Shown: positions 1 to 4,299 of the stretch, one piece after another
How positions within the stretch are numbered: position 1 is the stretch's first letter
Layout: every line of letters starts with the position of its first letter
DNA from: an uncultured Acidimicrobiaceae bacterium
Lineage (GTDB): Bacteria > Actinomycetota > Acidimicrobiia > Acidimicrobiales > Ilumatobacteraceae
NCBI GenBank assembly: GCA_903919215.1
Contig: CAIXHI010000310.1
Span: 1-6,322, forward strand
Length of the DNA stretch: 6,322 nucleotides
Direction: 5' to 3'
Position numbers and translations under genes: made by a program
Notes under the pieces: generated by a model
The model's input: the letters and a program-made list of their open reading frames with translations, nothing else
Databases searched by the model: none
Told to the model about the DNA's origin: nothing

Positions 1-30
1 GCGAGCACCCAGCTGCCGCCCCCCGGTCCC

Positions 31-165
31 GCGGCGAAGCCGCCCCAAGCGGCACGAAGCAGCCCACGCGAGCGACGGATCCCGTCACCCGCTCCAGCGG
101 CGAAGCCGCCTCAAGCGGGCGCACGGAATCGGGAGGAGCGCAGCGACGGATCCCGTCACCCGCTC
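31..165. repeat. Two tandem copies of a hairpin-rich intergenic repeat (REP-like)
   Basis: Two similar units lie head to tail, about 31-94 and 97-165. Each starts with a 22-base block (31-52 and 97-118, differing only at one C/T position) containing the inverted repeat GCGGC-GAA-GCCGC. Each ends with an identical 24-base block (71-94 and 142-165) containing GACGG-ATC-CCGTC. The stretch between the two blocks differs in length and sequence. Read on the minus strand, the first hairpin forms a C(UUCG)G-type tetraloop. The layout resembles dispersed palindromic intergenic repeats of high-GC genomes. No coding potential is visible. Whether it recurs elsewhere in the genome cannot be seen here. Confidence 0.7.
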
Positions 166-182
166 GCGAGAAGCACACATAG

Positions 183-296
183 TCCGCCGCCCTCGCCGGC
201 GCCTACTTCAGTGGCGGGTACAAGGGCATTCTCGGCACACCGGCCTCGCTACCGACGGGCCGGGTACTCGTCGGCGGCGTCCTCCAGCCAGGCTGA
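183..296 (+). pseudogene. 3' remnant of a pentapeptide-repeat gene (upstream duplicate unit)
   Basis: The frame ending at TGA 294-296 encodes 37 residues that align without gaps to the C-terminus of the intact pentapeptide-repeat protein at 371-871. Both carry a Y-K-G motif, a G-T-P-x-S-L-P stretch and an ending V-L-Q-P-x; about 21 of the last 33 residues are identical. An in-frame TAG at 180-182 lies directly before it and there is no start codon, so it cannot be a complete gene. The 50 bp after its stop also align with the 52 bp after the stop of the intact gene, which shows that a whole unit was duplicated and not just the coding part. The rest of the upstream copy is gone; the hairpin repeats at 31-165 sit in its place. 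Confidence 0.8.
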
Positions 297-370
297 CCCG
301 ACGCAACACCGTCCGCGCTCGTGGACCAGGGAGCCATCACCGTTAGGACAGTTTGCGGTTACGGTGCCCG

Positions 371-871
371 ATGCTTCCCAACACTGATCTGCTCGACGCC
401 AGCCCGCGCAGTCGCCGCCGTCGCCGCAACCTGATCGCCATCGCGGTCGCCGCCGTGCTCGCCATCACCGGCACCGTGGTCGCGCTCACGGTGCCGGGTA
501 GCAGTCGCTCCGGCACGATGATCGGCACCTGCAACTTCGTCGGCACAGGCACACAATGCCCGGGGGCCAACCTCACCAACGCCGACCTCAGCTTTGCCGA
601 CCTCACTGGAGCCAACCTGAGCCGCGCCACCCTCACCGGCGCAAACCTTCAAGGCGCCGACCTCACCGGCGCCAACCTCCACGGCGCAGACCTCACCAAT
701 GCCCACCTCGACGGTGCCTTCCTCGTGGGCACCATCCTCCACGGCGCCACCCTCACGGGCGCCTCCCTCACAAACGCCTACCTCAGCGGCGCGTACAAGG
801 GCAGCATCGGCACGCCGATCTCGCTTCCGGCAGGCTGGGCGCTCGTCGGCCCCGTCCTGCAGCCAATCTGA
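371..871 (+). CDS. Membrane-anchored pentapeptide-repeat protein
   Basis: The product is 166 residues long. Residues 1-19 form a short cytoplasmic N-terminus ending in an arginine cluster (about 13-19). Residues 20-41 are a hydrophobic helix, either an uncleaved signal anchor or a signal peptide. Residues 54-64 hold two cysteines (C54, C63). Residues 66 to about 145 are some 15-16 consecutive A(N/D)LxX pentapeptides with L at the central position, which should fold as a right-handed quadrilateral beta-helix. The C-terminus has the G-T-P-x-S-L-P-x-G-W motif that I recall from many actinobacterial pentapeptide proteins. Positive charges before the helix predict that the repeat domain lies outside the cytoplasm. 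I chose ATG 371 because the equivalent ATG is kept in the 948 copy. A TTG at 353, preceded by AGGA, would add six residues but is not conserved in that copy. There is no good Shine-Dalgarno for ATG 371. The biochemical role is unknown; nothing indicates the gyrase-protecting (Qnr/MfpA) subgroup. Confidence 0.88.
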   Translation: MLPNTDLLDASPRSRRRRRNLIAIAVAAVLAITGTVVALTVPGSSRSGTMIGTCNFVGTGTQCPGANLTNADLSFADLTGANLSRATLTGANLQGADLTGANLHGADLTNAHLDGAFLVGTILHGATLTGASLTNAYLSGAYKGSIGTPISLPAGWALVGPVLQPI

Positions 872-898
872 CCCACCGCCAGCACCGGCCGCACTGGT

Positions 899-920
899 GA
901 CAGTGGATGCCACCACTGTC
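899..920 (+). terminator. Perfect 8-bp hairpin after the pentapeptide gene (terminator candidate)
   Basis: GACAGTGG (899-906) pairs perfectly with CCACTGTC (913-920) around a 6-base loop. It begins 27 bases after the stop codon at 871. No T-tract follows, so it would be a U-less terminator of the kind proposed for actinobacteria, or an operator for the next copy, whose ATG is at 948. The aligned region after unit 1 (297-343) does not form this hairpin. Confidence 0.45.
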
Positions 921-947
921 TAGGACAGTTCACGGTTAGGGTGCCAG

Positions 948-1157
948 ATGTCCTCGACCGCTGATCCGCTCGACACCAGCCCGCGCAGCCGTCGCAACCT
1001 GATCGCCGTCGAGGTCGTCGCGGTGCTCGCCATCGGCGCCACAGTAATTGCCATAGCCACAGCCGACGGCAACCGCTCTGGATCGTTCCACCCCGCTGAA
1101 CTTCCATACATCGTTGACGTCCTCTACCCCCTCCAGGGGGCCTGGCCCGACCCCTGA
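948..1157 (+). pseudogene. 5' remnant of a pentapeptide-repeat gene (downstream duplicate unit), open for 69 codons
   Basis: The first 45 residues match the N-terminus of the intact gene at 371-871: the same D-x-S-P-R-S-R run, N-L-I-A start of the helix, hydrophobic segment (about residues 17-37) and R-S-G motif just after it. After residue 45 the similarity stops, and the frame runs through 24 unrelated residues to TGA 1155-1157. No pentapeptide repeat remains. A glutamate (E22) replaces alanine inside the hydrophobic helix, and the arginine run is two residues shorter. These changes suggest loss of selection, so I call it a truncated copy. It could still be expressed as a 69-residue single-pass peptide, because the ATG and 30 bp around it are as well kept as in the intact unit. 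Confidence 0.65.
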
Positions 1158-1262
1158 CCTCGCCTTCGGGTGACGCACGCCGAGGTTCGGGTCAACGACC
1201 GGACGGGGTCTGTCAGTAATTTTCGGTCAGCGGCAGGGTCATCCGCTCCGCGCGGCGACTTT

Positions 1263-1301
1263 CGAGTGCCACGTGCGCGACTGTGCGTCACGTGCCACTC
1301 G
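1263..1301. promoter_or_regulatory. Inverted repeat with two CACGTG cores (operator candidate)
   Basis: The left arm CGAGTGCCACGTG (1263-1275) and right arm CACGTGCCACTCG (1289-1301) are inverted repeats of 13 bases with one mismatched pair, separated by 13 bases. Each arm contains the self-complementary hexamer CACGTG (1270-1275 and 1290-1295). The hexamer centres are 20 bp apart, about two helical turns, as expected for a cooperative dimer-of-dimers or a TetR-like operator. It lies about 100 bp before the start of the F420-type oxidoreductase gene. Function as an operator is inference; it could also form an RNA hairpin. Confidence 0.45.
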
Positions 1302-1391
1302 GGCGGGTTCGAGCCACTCGCGCCGGCGGCCAGGCACTCGCATCGTGCGGCGGCGGGCCTCATCGGGCAAGATGGGCGGCCAGCACACAGC

Positions 1392-1397
1392 GGAGGA
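1392..1397 (+). promoter_or_regulatory. Ribosome-binding site deciding the LLM oxidoreductase start
   Basis: GGAGGA ends 7 bases before ATG 1405. It is the only strong Shine-Dalgarno in the upstream part of this open frame and settles the start against the longer reading from 1273. Confidence 0.8.
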
Positions 1398-1404
1398 CAC
1401 GCAC

Positions 1405-2301
1405 ATGAGCAAGCCCACGGTCGACATCGGTCGCGTAGGAATCTGGTACGGCGGTATCGACGGACTGGCCACGCCCGAGGCTCGCCGCGCCGCGCAGGTG
1501 ATCGAGGAACTGGGCTTCGGTGCGTTGTGGCTGGCCGAAGCGGTGGGCCGCGATCCGTTCGCCTCGGCGGCCATCCTGCTGTCGGCCACCGAGCGCCTGC
1601 CGCTGGCCACCGGCATCGCCAACATCTACGCCCGCGACCCAATGACGATGGCCGCCGGCCAGAAGACGCTCGCCGAGGCGTTCCCCGGCCGCTTCCTGCT
1701 GGGCCTCGGTGTCAGCCACGGCCACCTCGTCGCCGGTGTGCGCAAGCACGACTACAGCAAGCCCTACAGCTACATGGTCGAGTACCTCGACCGCATGGAC
1801 CAGTCGTTGTTCATGGCCATCGGCCCGTCGGAAAACCCGGGGCGCCTGCTCGCCGCGCTGGGCCCGAAGATGCTGGAGTTGTCGGCCGCCCGCGCCAACG
1901 GCTCACACCCCTACTTCACCACCCCCGACCACACCGTGCTGGCCCGTGAAGCGATGGGACCGGATGCGCTGCTGGCACCCGAGCAGATGGTGGTGCTGCA
2001 CACCGATGCCAGCGAAGCCCGCCGCATCGCTCGCGCCGGAATGAAGATCTACCTCGGCCTGCCGAACTACACGAACAACCTCCTGCGCATCGGCTTCGAC
2101 GACAGCGACATCGCCGATGGCGGCAGCGATCGTCTCGTCGACGCCATCGTGGCGTGGGGCACCGAGGAGCAGATCGCCGCTCGCGTCGCCGAACACCACG
2201 CCGCGGGCGCGGACCACGTGTGTGTGCAAGTGCTGCAGGAGAGCCCGACCACGATGCCCGAACAGCAGTGGCGCCGCCTGGCACCCGCACTGCTGGGCTG
2301 A
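1405..2301 (+). CDS. LLM-class F420-dependent oxidoreductase (MSMEG_4141-like family)
   Basis: The product is 298 residues, normal for single-domain bacterial luciferase-like F420 enzymes (TIM barrel). It begins with the G-R-V-G-I-W strand (residues 9-14) followed by E-x-L-G-F-G-A-L-W (about 34-42) and an E-A-V-G-R-D segment. The family motif G-L-G-V-S-H is at 100-105, after A-E-x-F-P-G-R-F. The late W-G-T-x-E-Q-I-A and G-A-D-H-V motifs close the barrel. Together these match the group known as 'probable F420-dependent oxidoreductase, MSMEG_4141 family', as I remember it. Such enzymes transfer hydride between reduced F420 (or a flavin) and a substrate, which is unknown here. They are cytoplasmic and often sit among lipid or xenobiotic catabolism genes in actinobacteria. 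The start is fixed by GGAGGA at 1392-1397. It converges with the ferredoxin gene and is probably transcribed alone from the 1158-1404 spacer. FMN use instead of F420 cannot be excluded from sequence alone. Confidence 0.9.
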   Translation: MSKPTVDIGRVGIWYGGIDGLATPEARRAAQVIEELGFGALWLAEAVGRDPFASAAILLSATERLPLATGIANIYARDPMTMAAGQKTLAEAFPGRFLLGLGVSHGHLVAGVRKHDYSKPYSYMVEYLDRMDQSLFMAIGPSENPGRLLAALGPKMLELSAARANGSHPYFTTPDHTVLAREAMGPDALLAPEQMVVLHTDASEARRIARAGMKIYLGLPNYTNNLLRIGFDDSDIADGGSDRLVDAIVAWGTEEQIAARVAEHHAAGADHVCVQVLQESPTTMPEQQWRRLAPALLG

Positions 2302-2308
2302 GCGCACA

Positions 2309-2325
2309 CCCGCCGACTCAGCGGG
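2309..2325. terminator. GC hairpin between convergent genes (bidirectional terminator candidate)
   Basis: CCCGC (2309-2313) pairs with GCGGG (2321-2325) around a 7-base loop. It fills most of the 26-bp gap between the oxidoreductase stop and the ferredoxin stop. The stem is only 5 bp and lacks a T-run, so a terminator role rests mainly on its position. Confidence 0.4.
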
Positions 2326-2327
2326 CC

Positions 2328-2549
2328 TTACTCCTCGATGAAGATGCACTCCCCGGGGCAGTCCTCAGCGGCGTCCAGCACATCATCGAAATGAACGTCG
2401 GGAATCTCCGCCATGGCGGTGCCCAGCAACATCGTCGAGCCCATGTGACGCACATGCGAGATGTTCTCGACTAGCTGAAACATCGCCGGGCTCTTCTCCA
2501 CACACAGCCCGTCGCCGGTGCATGCGTCCTGCTCAATCCAGACCTTCAT
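2328..2549 (-). CDS. Small ferredoxin, probably 3Fe-4S ([4Fe-4S] with Asp ligand possible)
   Basis: The product has 73 residues, typical of the small monocluster ferredoxins that feed electrons to cytochrome P450s and related enzymes in actinobacteria. It opens with M-K-V-W-I-E, then C10-T-G-D13-G-L-C16, and ends with C64-P-G-E-C68-I-F-I-E-E. In the classic C-x2-C-x2-C-xn-C-P pattern the middle cysteine is replaced by D13. This points to a 3Fe-4S cluster, or a 4Fe-4S cluster with aspartate as fourth ligand, held by C10, C16 and C64. C68 is an extra cysteine. The start is ATG 2549, supported by GAGGAG (2558-2563 on this strand) 8 bases upstream; a longer reading to 2690 adds a basic, low-quality stretch and is rejected. 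No P450 lies in the window, so its partner is unknown. Candidates are an enzyme further upstream in the cluster or a Rieske/P450 system elsewhere. Confidence 0.9.
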   Translation of the reverse strand: MKVWIEQDACTGDGLCVEKSPAMFQLVENISHVRHMGSTMLLGTAMAEIPDVHFDDVLDAAEDCPGECIFIEE

Positions 2550-2686
2550 CTTCGGCGCTCCTCGTGATGACGACGGCTTCGGCTGCCGTGCGAACACTCT
2601 CCTATCGGCCGACGCCAGCGACGGCTTGACGGTTCCGAGACAAGAAGGGCCAAAGGTCCCCGCACGCTGACGAGCTGCAGGGTCGC

Positions 2687-2725
2687 GCACAGGAACAACA
2701 TCACCCCGACGATGTCCGGCTCTTC
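2687..2725 (-). pseudogene. 39-bp fragment matching the SDR gene at 3564-3602
   Basis: Thirty-seven of 39 bases are identical to the SDR gene at 3564-3602, in the same orientation and without gaps. On the minus strand it encodes E-E-P-D-I-V-G-V-M-L-F-L-C; the SDR has E-M in place of G-V, so both differences are non-synonymous. The match begins and ends abruptly. A GCTGACG heptamer also occurs just beyond it in both places (2666 and 3519), with 24 bp less between in this copy. It looks like what is left of a second SDR-type gene, or a short duplicated piece of the intact one. It encodes only a stretch near the C-terminus and has no start or catalytic residues. Confidence 0.6.
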
Positions 2726-2765
2726 GGGTCTGCCGCGACTTTGGTTGACGGTTGTTGTGTTGTGA

Positions 2766-2825
2766 TCATGCTGCCTGGTCGGTGAAGGCGAGTTCGAATT
2801 CGGCGTCGTTGGCCTCGAGATTGTC
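2766..2825 (-). pseudogene. Possible 3' tail of a lost coding sequence
   Basis: On the minus strand a frame ends at TGA (2766-2768) with a protein-like acidic C-terminus (A-N-D-A-E-F-E-L-A-F-T-D-Q-A-A). Its composition and third-position G/C look coding. Upstream the same frame soon turns arginine-rich and overlaps the TspO gene out of frame, so the true gene must be broken at about 2825-2880. I do not recognise the family. A transposase end is one possibility, since a T/G-rich non-coding patch of about 40 bp follows the stop and the SDR fragment lies beyond it. Confidence 0.3.
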
Positions 2826-2893
2826 AGCCGGTCCGCGAACCCTCGTCGCGCGCGTCTGCTCAGTTCTGACAGCCACGCGGTGCCAGCGCCGGC

Positions 2894-3364
2894 TCAGTTC
2901 CGGCGCGCGTAGCCCACCGACAGCCAGGCGGCCAATGCCACCCACACGTTGTACGGCAGCAGGATCGCGCCCGCCCAGGTGCGGGTGTTCCAGGCGGCCA
3001 CCACGATGGGCACGGTCAGCACGGCTGCGGCGATGAGGGCGATGGCCGCCGGCCACAGTGAATGGTCGGCGAAGAACAGGCGCGCCCAGGTGAGCGCCGC
3101 GGTGATGCTGAGCGCCAAGCCGACCAGCCACACCGTTCGGGCAACGGGCGATCCGCTGAGCGCCACGGCGATGCCGGCGGCGATGAGCGCGCCAAAGTTG
3201 TACGGCCAGATGATGCCGAACACCGCGCCGGGTGGTTGCCAGGGCGGCTGCTCGAGCGAGCGGTACCAGACGTCGCCAGTGGTCACCCACAGGCCCGAAC
3301 CGACGGCGTAGCCGACGACGAGCGCTGTGCTGGCCACGGCTGCCGAGATACGGGCGATTTCCAT
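2894..3364 (-). CDS. tspO: TspO/MBR family membrane protein (tryptophan-rich sensory protein)
   Basis: The product has 156 residues, the usual size of bacterial TspO. Five hydrophobic segments can be seen at about 5-26, 47-69, 78-98, 104-124 and 131-152. The signature is W33-Y34-x2-L37-x2-P40-P41-W42-x-P44-P45 followed by V-F-G-x-x-W53. A W93-x3-F-F pair lies in the third helix and L-P-Y-x-V-W (136-141) in the last. The protein is tryptophan-rich. TspO proteins bind porphyrins and other hydrophobic ligands and are linked to tetrapyrrole, oxidative-stress or steroid-like ligand handling; the ligand here is unknown. I chose ATG 3364, just before the first helix, although no ribosome site precedes it. 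A TTG at 3400 with AAGGGG in front would add 12 residues and is a real alternative. It is 130 bp downstream of the SDR gene on the same strand and may be co-transcribed or have its own promoter. Confidence 0.88.
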   Translation of the reverse strand: MEIARISAAVASTALVVGYAVGSGLWVTTGDVWYRSLEQPPWQPPGAVFGIIWPYNFGALIAAGIAVALSGSPVARTVWLVGLALSITAALTWARLFFADHSLWPAAIALIAAAVLTVPIVVAAWNTRTWAGAILLPYNVWVALAAWLSVGYARRN

Positions 3365-3418
3365 ACGCCACTGTGACACGGCGAAGGCAGGCAGTCGCAA
3401 CGGCCCCTTCGTAATGGT

Positions 3419-3457
3419 TCAGAACTTCCGCACCGCCGCTGCGCTCCGTTCCCCCAC
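3419..3457 (-). other. 12-codon GTG ORF with a full Shine-Dalgarno before tspO (leader peptide or relic)
   Basis: On the minus strand AAGGAGG (3463-3469), a full-length Shine-Dalgarno, is followed after 5 bases by GTG (3455-3457). The reading is V-G-E-R-S-A-A-V-R-K-F, after which TGA (3419-3421) closes it. It is in the same frame as tspO, whose open frame begins right after this TGA. It may be a leader peptide, a relic of a longer tspO N-terminus closed by a nonsense mutation, or chance. The window shows no other AAGGAGG without a gene that I noticed. Confidence 0.3.
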
Positions 3458-3460
3458 GGA
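3445..3460 (-). terminator. Hairpin between SDR and tspO (weak terminator or RNA structure)
   Basis: TCCGT (3445-3449) and ACGGA (3456-3460) flank a 6-base loop about 34 bp downstream of the SDR stop. A competing pairing, CTTCCG (3425-3430) with CGGAAG (3457-3462), overlaps it, so two mutually exclusive folds are possible. It covers the GTG of the 12-codon ORF. There is no T-tract. Confidence 0.3.
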
Positions 3461-3494
3461 AGCCTCCTTGTCCTCGGACCGTGTGGCCGAGCAC

Positions 3495-4256
3495 TCAGAT
3501 CTGCAGCGTGGCCCCACCGCTGACGCGGTACGTCTCGCCGGTGATGAACGACGAACGGTCCGAGCACAGGAACAACATCATCTCGACGATGTCCGGCTCT
3601 TCACCTTCACGGTTGATCAGCTGGGTGCCCTTCACCATCTCCACCACGGCAGGCGGCAGTTCGGCACGGATGGTCTCGGTGAAGATCAGACCCGGGGCGA
3701 TGGCATTCACACGGATGCCGTCGGGACCGAGTTCACGGGCCGACATCATCGTGATGCCCTGCACCGCCAGCTTGGACACGCCATACGCCGTGCCACAGCC
3801 GTAGGCGGCCATCGACGAGATGTTCATGATCGCGGCGCCCTTGCGGCCCTTCATCGCCGGAGCGGCAGCCATCGTGCAGATGATCGTGCCCATCACGTTC
3901 ACGTCCATCAGGCGGCGGAGCTTGGCGACACCCAACGTGGACGTGGGGTGGTTGAACGCGGCCGAATGCAGCCCGGCATTGTTGATGAAGATGTCGATGC
4001 CGCCGTGCTTGGCCACGGTGTCGGCCACCAGCGCTTCGGCCTGCAGTTCGTCGGCGACATCCACGGGAAACGCGCTGGCCGAACCCCCCGCAGCACGGAT
4101 CTCCGCTGCCGCCTCCTCGCCCACCGCCGGCTCGATATCGGCCAGCACCACGTGCGCTCCGCGCGCCGCGAGCGCGTGACCGAACGCCTTACCGAACCCG
4201 CGACCGCCGCCGGTGACGACCGCGATGCGGCCCTCGTGTTCCCTGTCCATCCCCAT
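3495..4256 (-). CDS. Classical SDR-family NAD(P)-dependent oxidoreductase
   Basis: The product has 253 residues, the standard size of classical short-chain dehydrogenases. It has the Rossmann cofactor motif T15-G-G-G-R-G-F-G22, D40 at the end of the second strand (favouring NAD(H) over NADP(H)), D66-V67, N92-N93-A94-G95, N120 and Y158-x3-K162. The catalytic serine is S147 or S148. It lies only 10-11 residues before the tyrosine, whereas the usual gap is about 13, so the substrate loop is short; I recall such a variant from other actinobacterial SDRs. P188-G189 and the C-terminal T-G-E-x-Y-R-V-S-G-G segment complete the fold. It probably oxidises a secondary alcohol or reduces a ketone in the cytoplasm; the substrate is unknown. 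ATG 4256 is preceded by a GGAGGGGGAG ribosome site; an in-frame ATG at 4250 is possible. It lies 43 bp after the small membrane-protein gene, in the same run of genes as the CoA transferase. Confidence 0.93.
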   Translation of the reverse strand: MGMDREHEGRIAVVTGGGRGFGKAFGHALAARGAHVVLADIEPAVGEEAAAEIRAAGGSASAFPVDVADELQAEALVADTVAKHGGIDIFINNAGLHSAAFNHPTSTLGVAKLRRLMDVNVMGTIICTMAAAPAMKGRKGAAIMNISSMAAYGCGTAYGVSKLAVQGITMMSARELGPDGIRVNAIAPGLIFTETIRAELPPAVVEMVKGTQLINREGEEPDIVEMMLFLCSDRSSFITGETYRVSGGATLQI

Positions 4257-4266
4257 GACTCCCCCT

Positions 4267-4286
4267 CCGCGCAGCCGACGGCGCGG
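4267..4286 (-). other. 6-bp GC hairpin abutting the SDR ribosome site
   Basis: CCGCGC (4267-4272) and GCGCGG (4281-4286) are perfect inverted repeats around an 8-base loop. In the minus-strand transcript the hairpin ends directly at the GGAGGGGG ribosome site of the SDR gene and starts about 13 bases after the stop of the preceding gene. It could modulate translation or stop some transcripts. In such GC-rich DNA chance cannot be excluded. Confidence 0.35.
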
Positions 4287-4299
4287 TCAGCGCCCGACG

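Larger units (their letters stand above)
183..1060 (+). repeat. Degenerate tandem duplication, period about 576 bp
   Basis: Stop codons of unit 1 and unit 2 (294 and 869) are 575 bp apart, and ATG starts of unit 2 and unit 3 (371 and 948) are 577 bp apart. The pre-start blocks 344-373 and 921-950 match at 26 of 30 positions without gaps. Homology continues into the first 40 or so codons, with a two-codon difference in the arginine run. Unit 1 keeps only its 3' end, unit 2 is complete and unit 3 keeps only its 5' end. Confidence 0.8.
1158..1404 (+). other. Intergenic spacer upstream of the LLM oxidoreductase gene
   Basis: I see no convincing gene here. The open frame that begins at 1273 and joins the oxidoreductase is only an upstream extension without a start supported by a ribosome site. 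The spacer holds the inverted repeat at 1263-1301 and a short A/T-richer patch (1216-1223), unusual for this window, but no clear -35/-10 pair that I would call. Two further imperfect copies of the arm sequence (CCACTCG at 1314-1320, GCACTCG near 1334) follow the inverted repeat. Confidence 0.5.
2550..2893 (-). other. Gene-poor stretch between ferredoxin and TspO genes
   Basis: These 344 bp hold no intact gene that I can support. From left to right there is the ferredoxin Shine-Dalgarno (2558-2563), a small hairpin ACGGC/GCCGT (2573-2589), and about 100 bp without a recognisable signal. Then come the 39-bp SDR echo (2687-2725), a T/G-richer patch (2740-2765) and an orphan coding-like 3' tail (2766-2825). 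The composition is less uniformly G+C-rich than in the flanking genes. This fits a graveyard of deletions or insertions. Confidence 0.55.

Noticed and set aside
31..165. CRISPR array
   Set aside because: Only two units, with palindromic blocks at unequal spacing and no regular spacers; a REP-like element explains them better.
359..916. 185-codon open frame on the minus strand rich in E-V-G repeats
   Set aside because: It is the antisense image of the regular pentapeptide codons at 371-871; its periodicity comes entirely from the repeats on the plus strand.
1273..1404. N-terminal extension of the LLM oxidoreductase by 44 residues
   Set aside because: The added stretch is arginine-rich and unlike the family, and it overlaps the inverted repeat. 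A strong GGAGGA site sits before ATG 1405, where family similarity begins.
2590..2650. GGAAC-type ECF sigma promoter upstream of the ferredoxin (minus strand)
   Set aside because: A GGAAC is present, but the second element at the right spacing is only GTC, and such matches are frequent in GC-rich DNA.
2550..2690. N-terminal extension of the ferredoxin to a GTG at 2690
   Set aside because: The ferredoxin fold starts at ATG 2549 with a GAGGAG site; the extra 47 residues are basic, unconserved in style and run into the SDR echo.
2766..3494. 242-codon minus-strand frame overlapping tspO
   Set aside because: Most of it is the arginine- and histidine-rich shadow of tspO in another frame; only its last 20 or so codons look coding and are reported separately.
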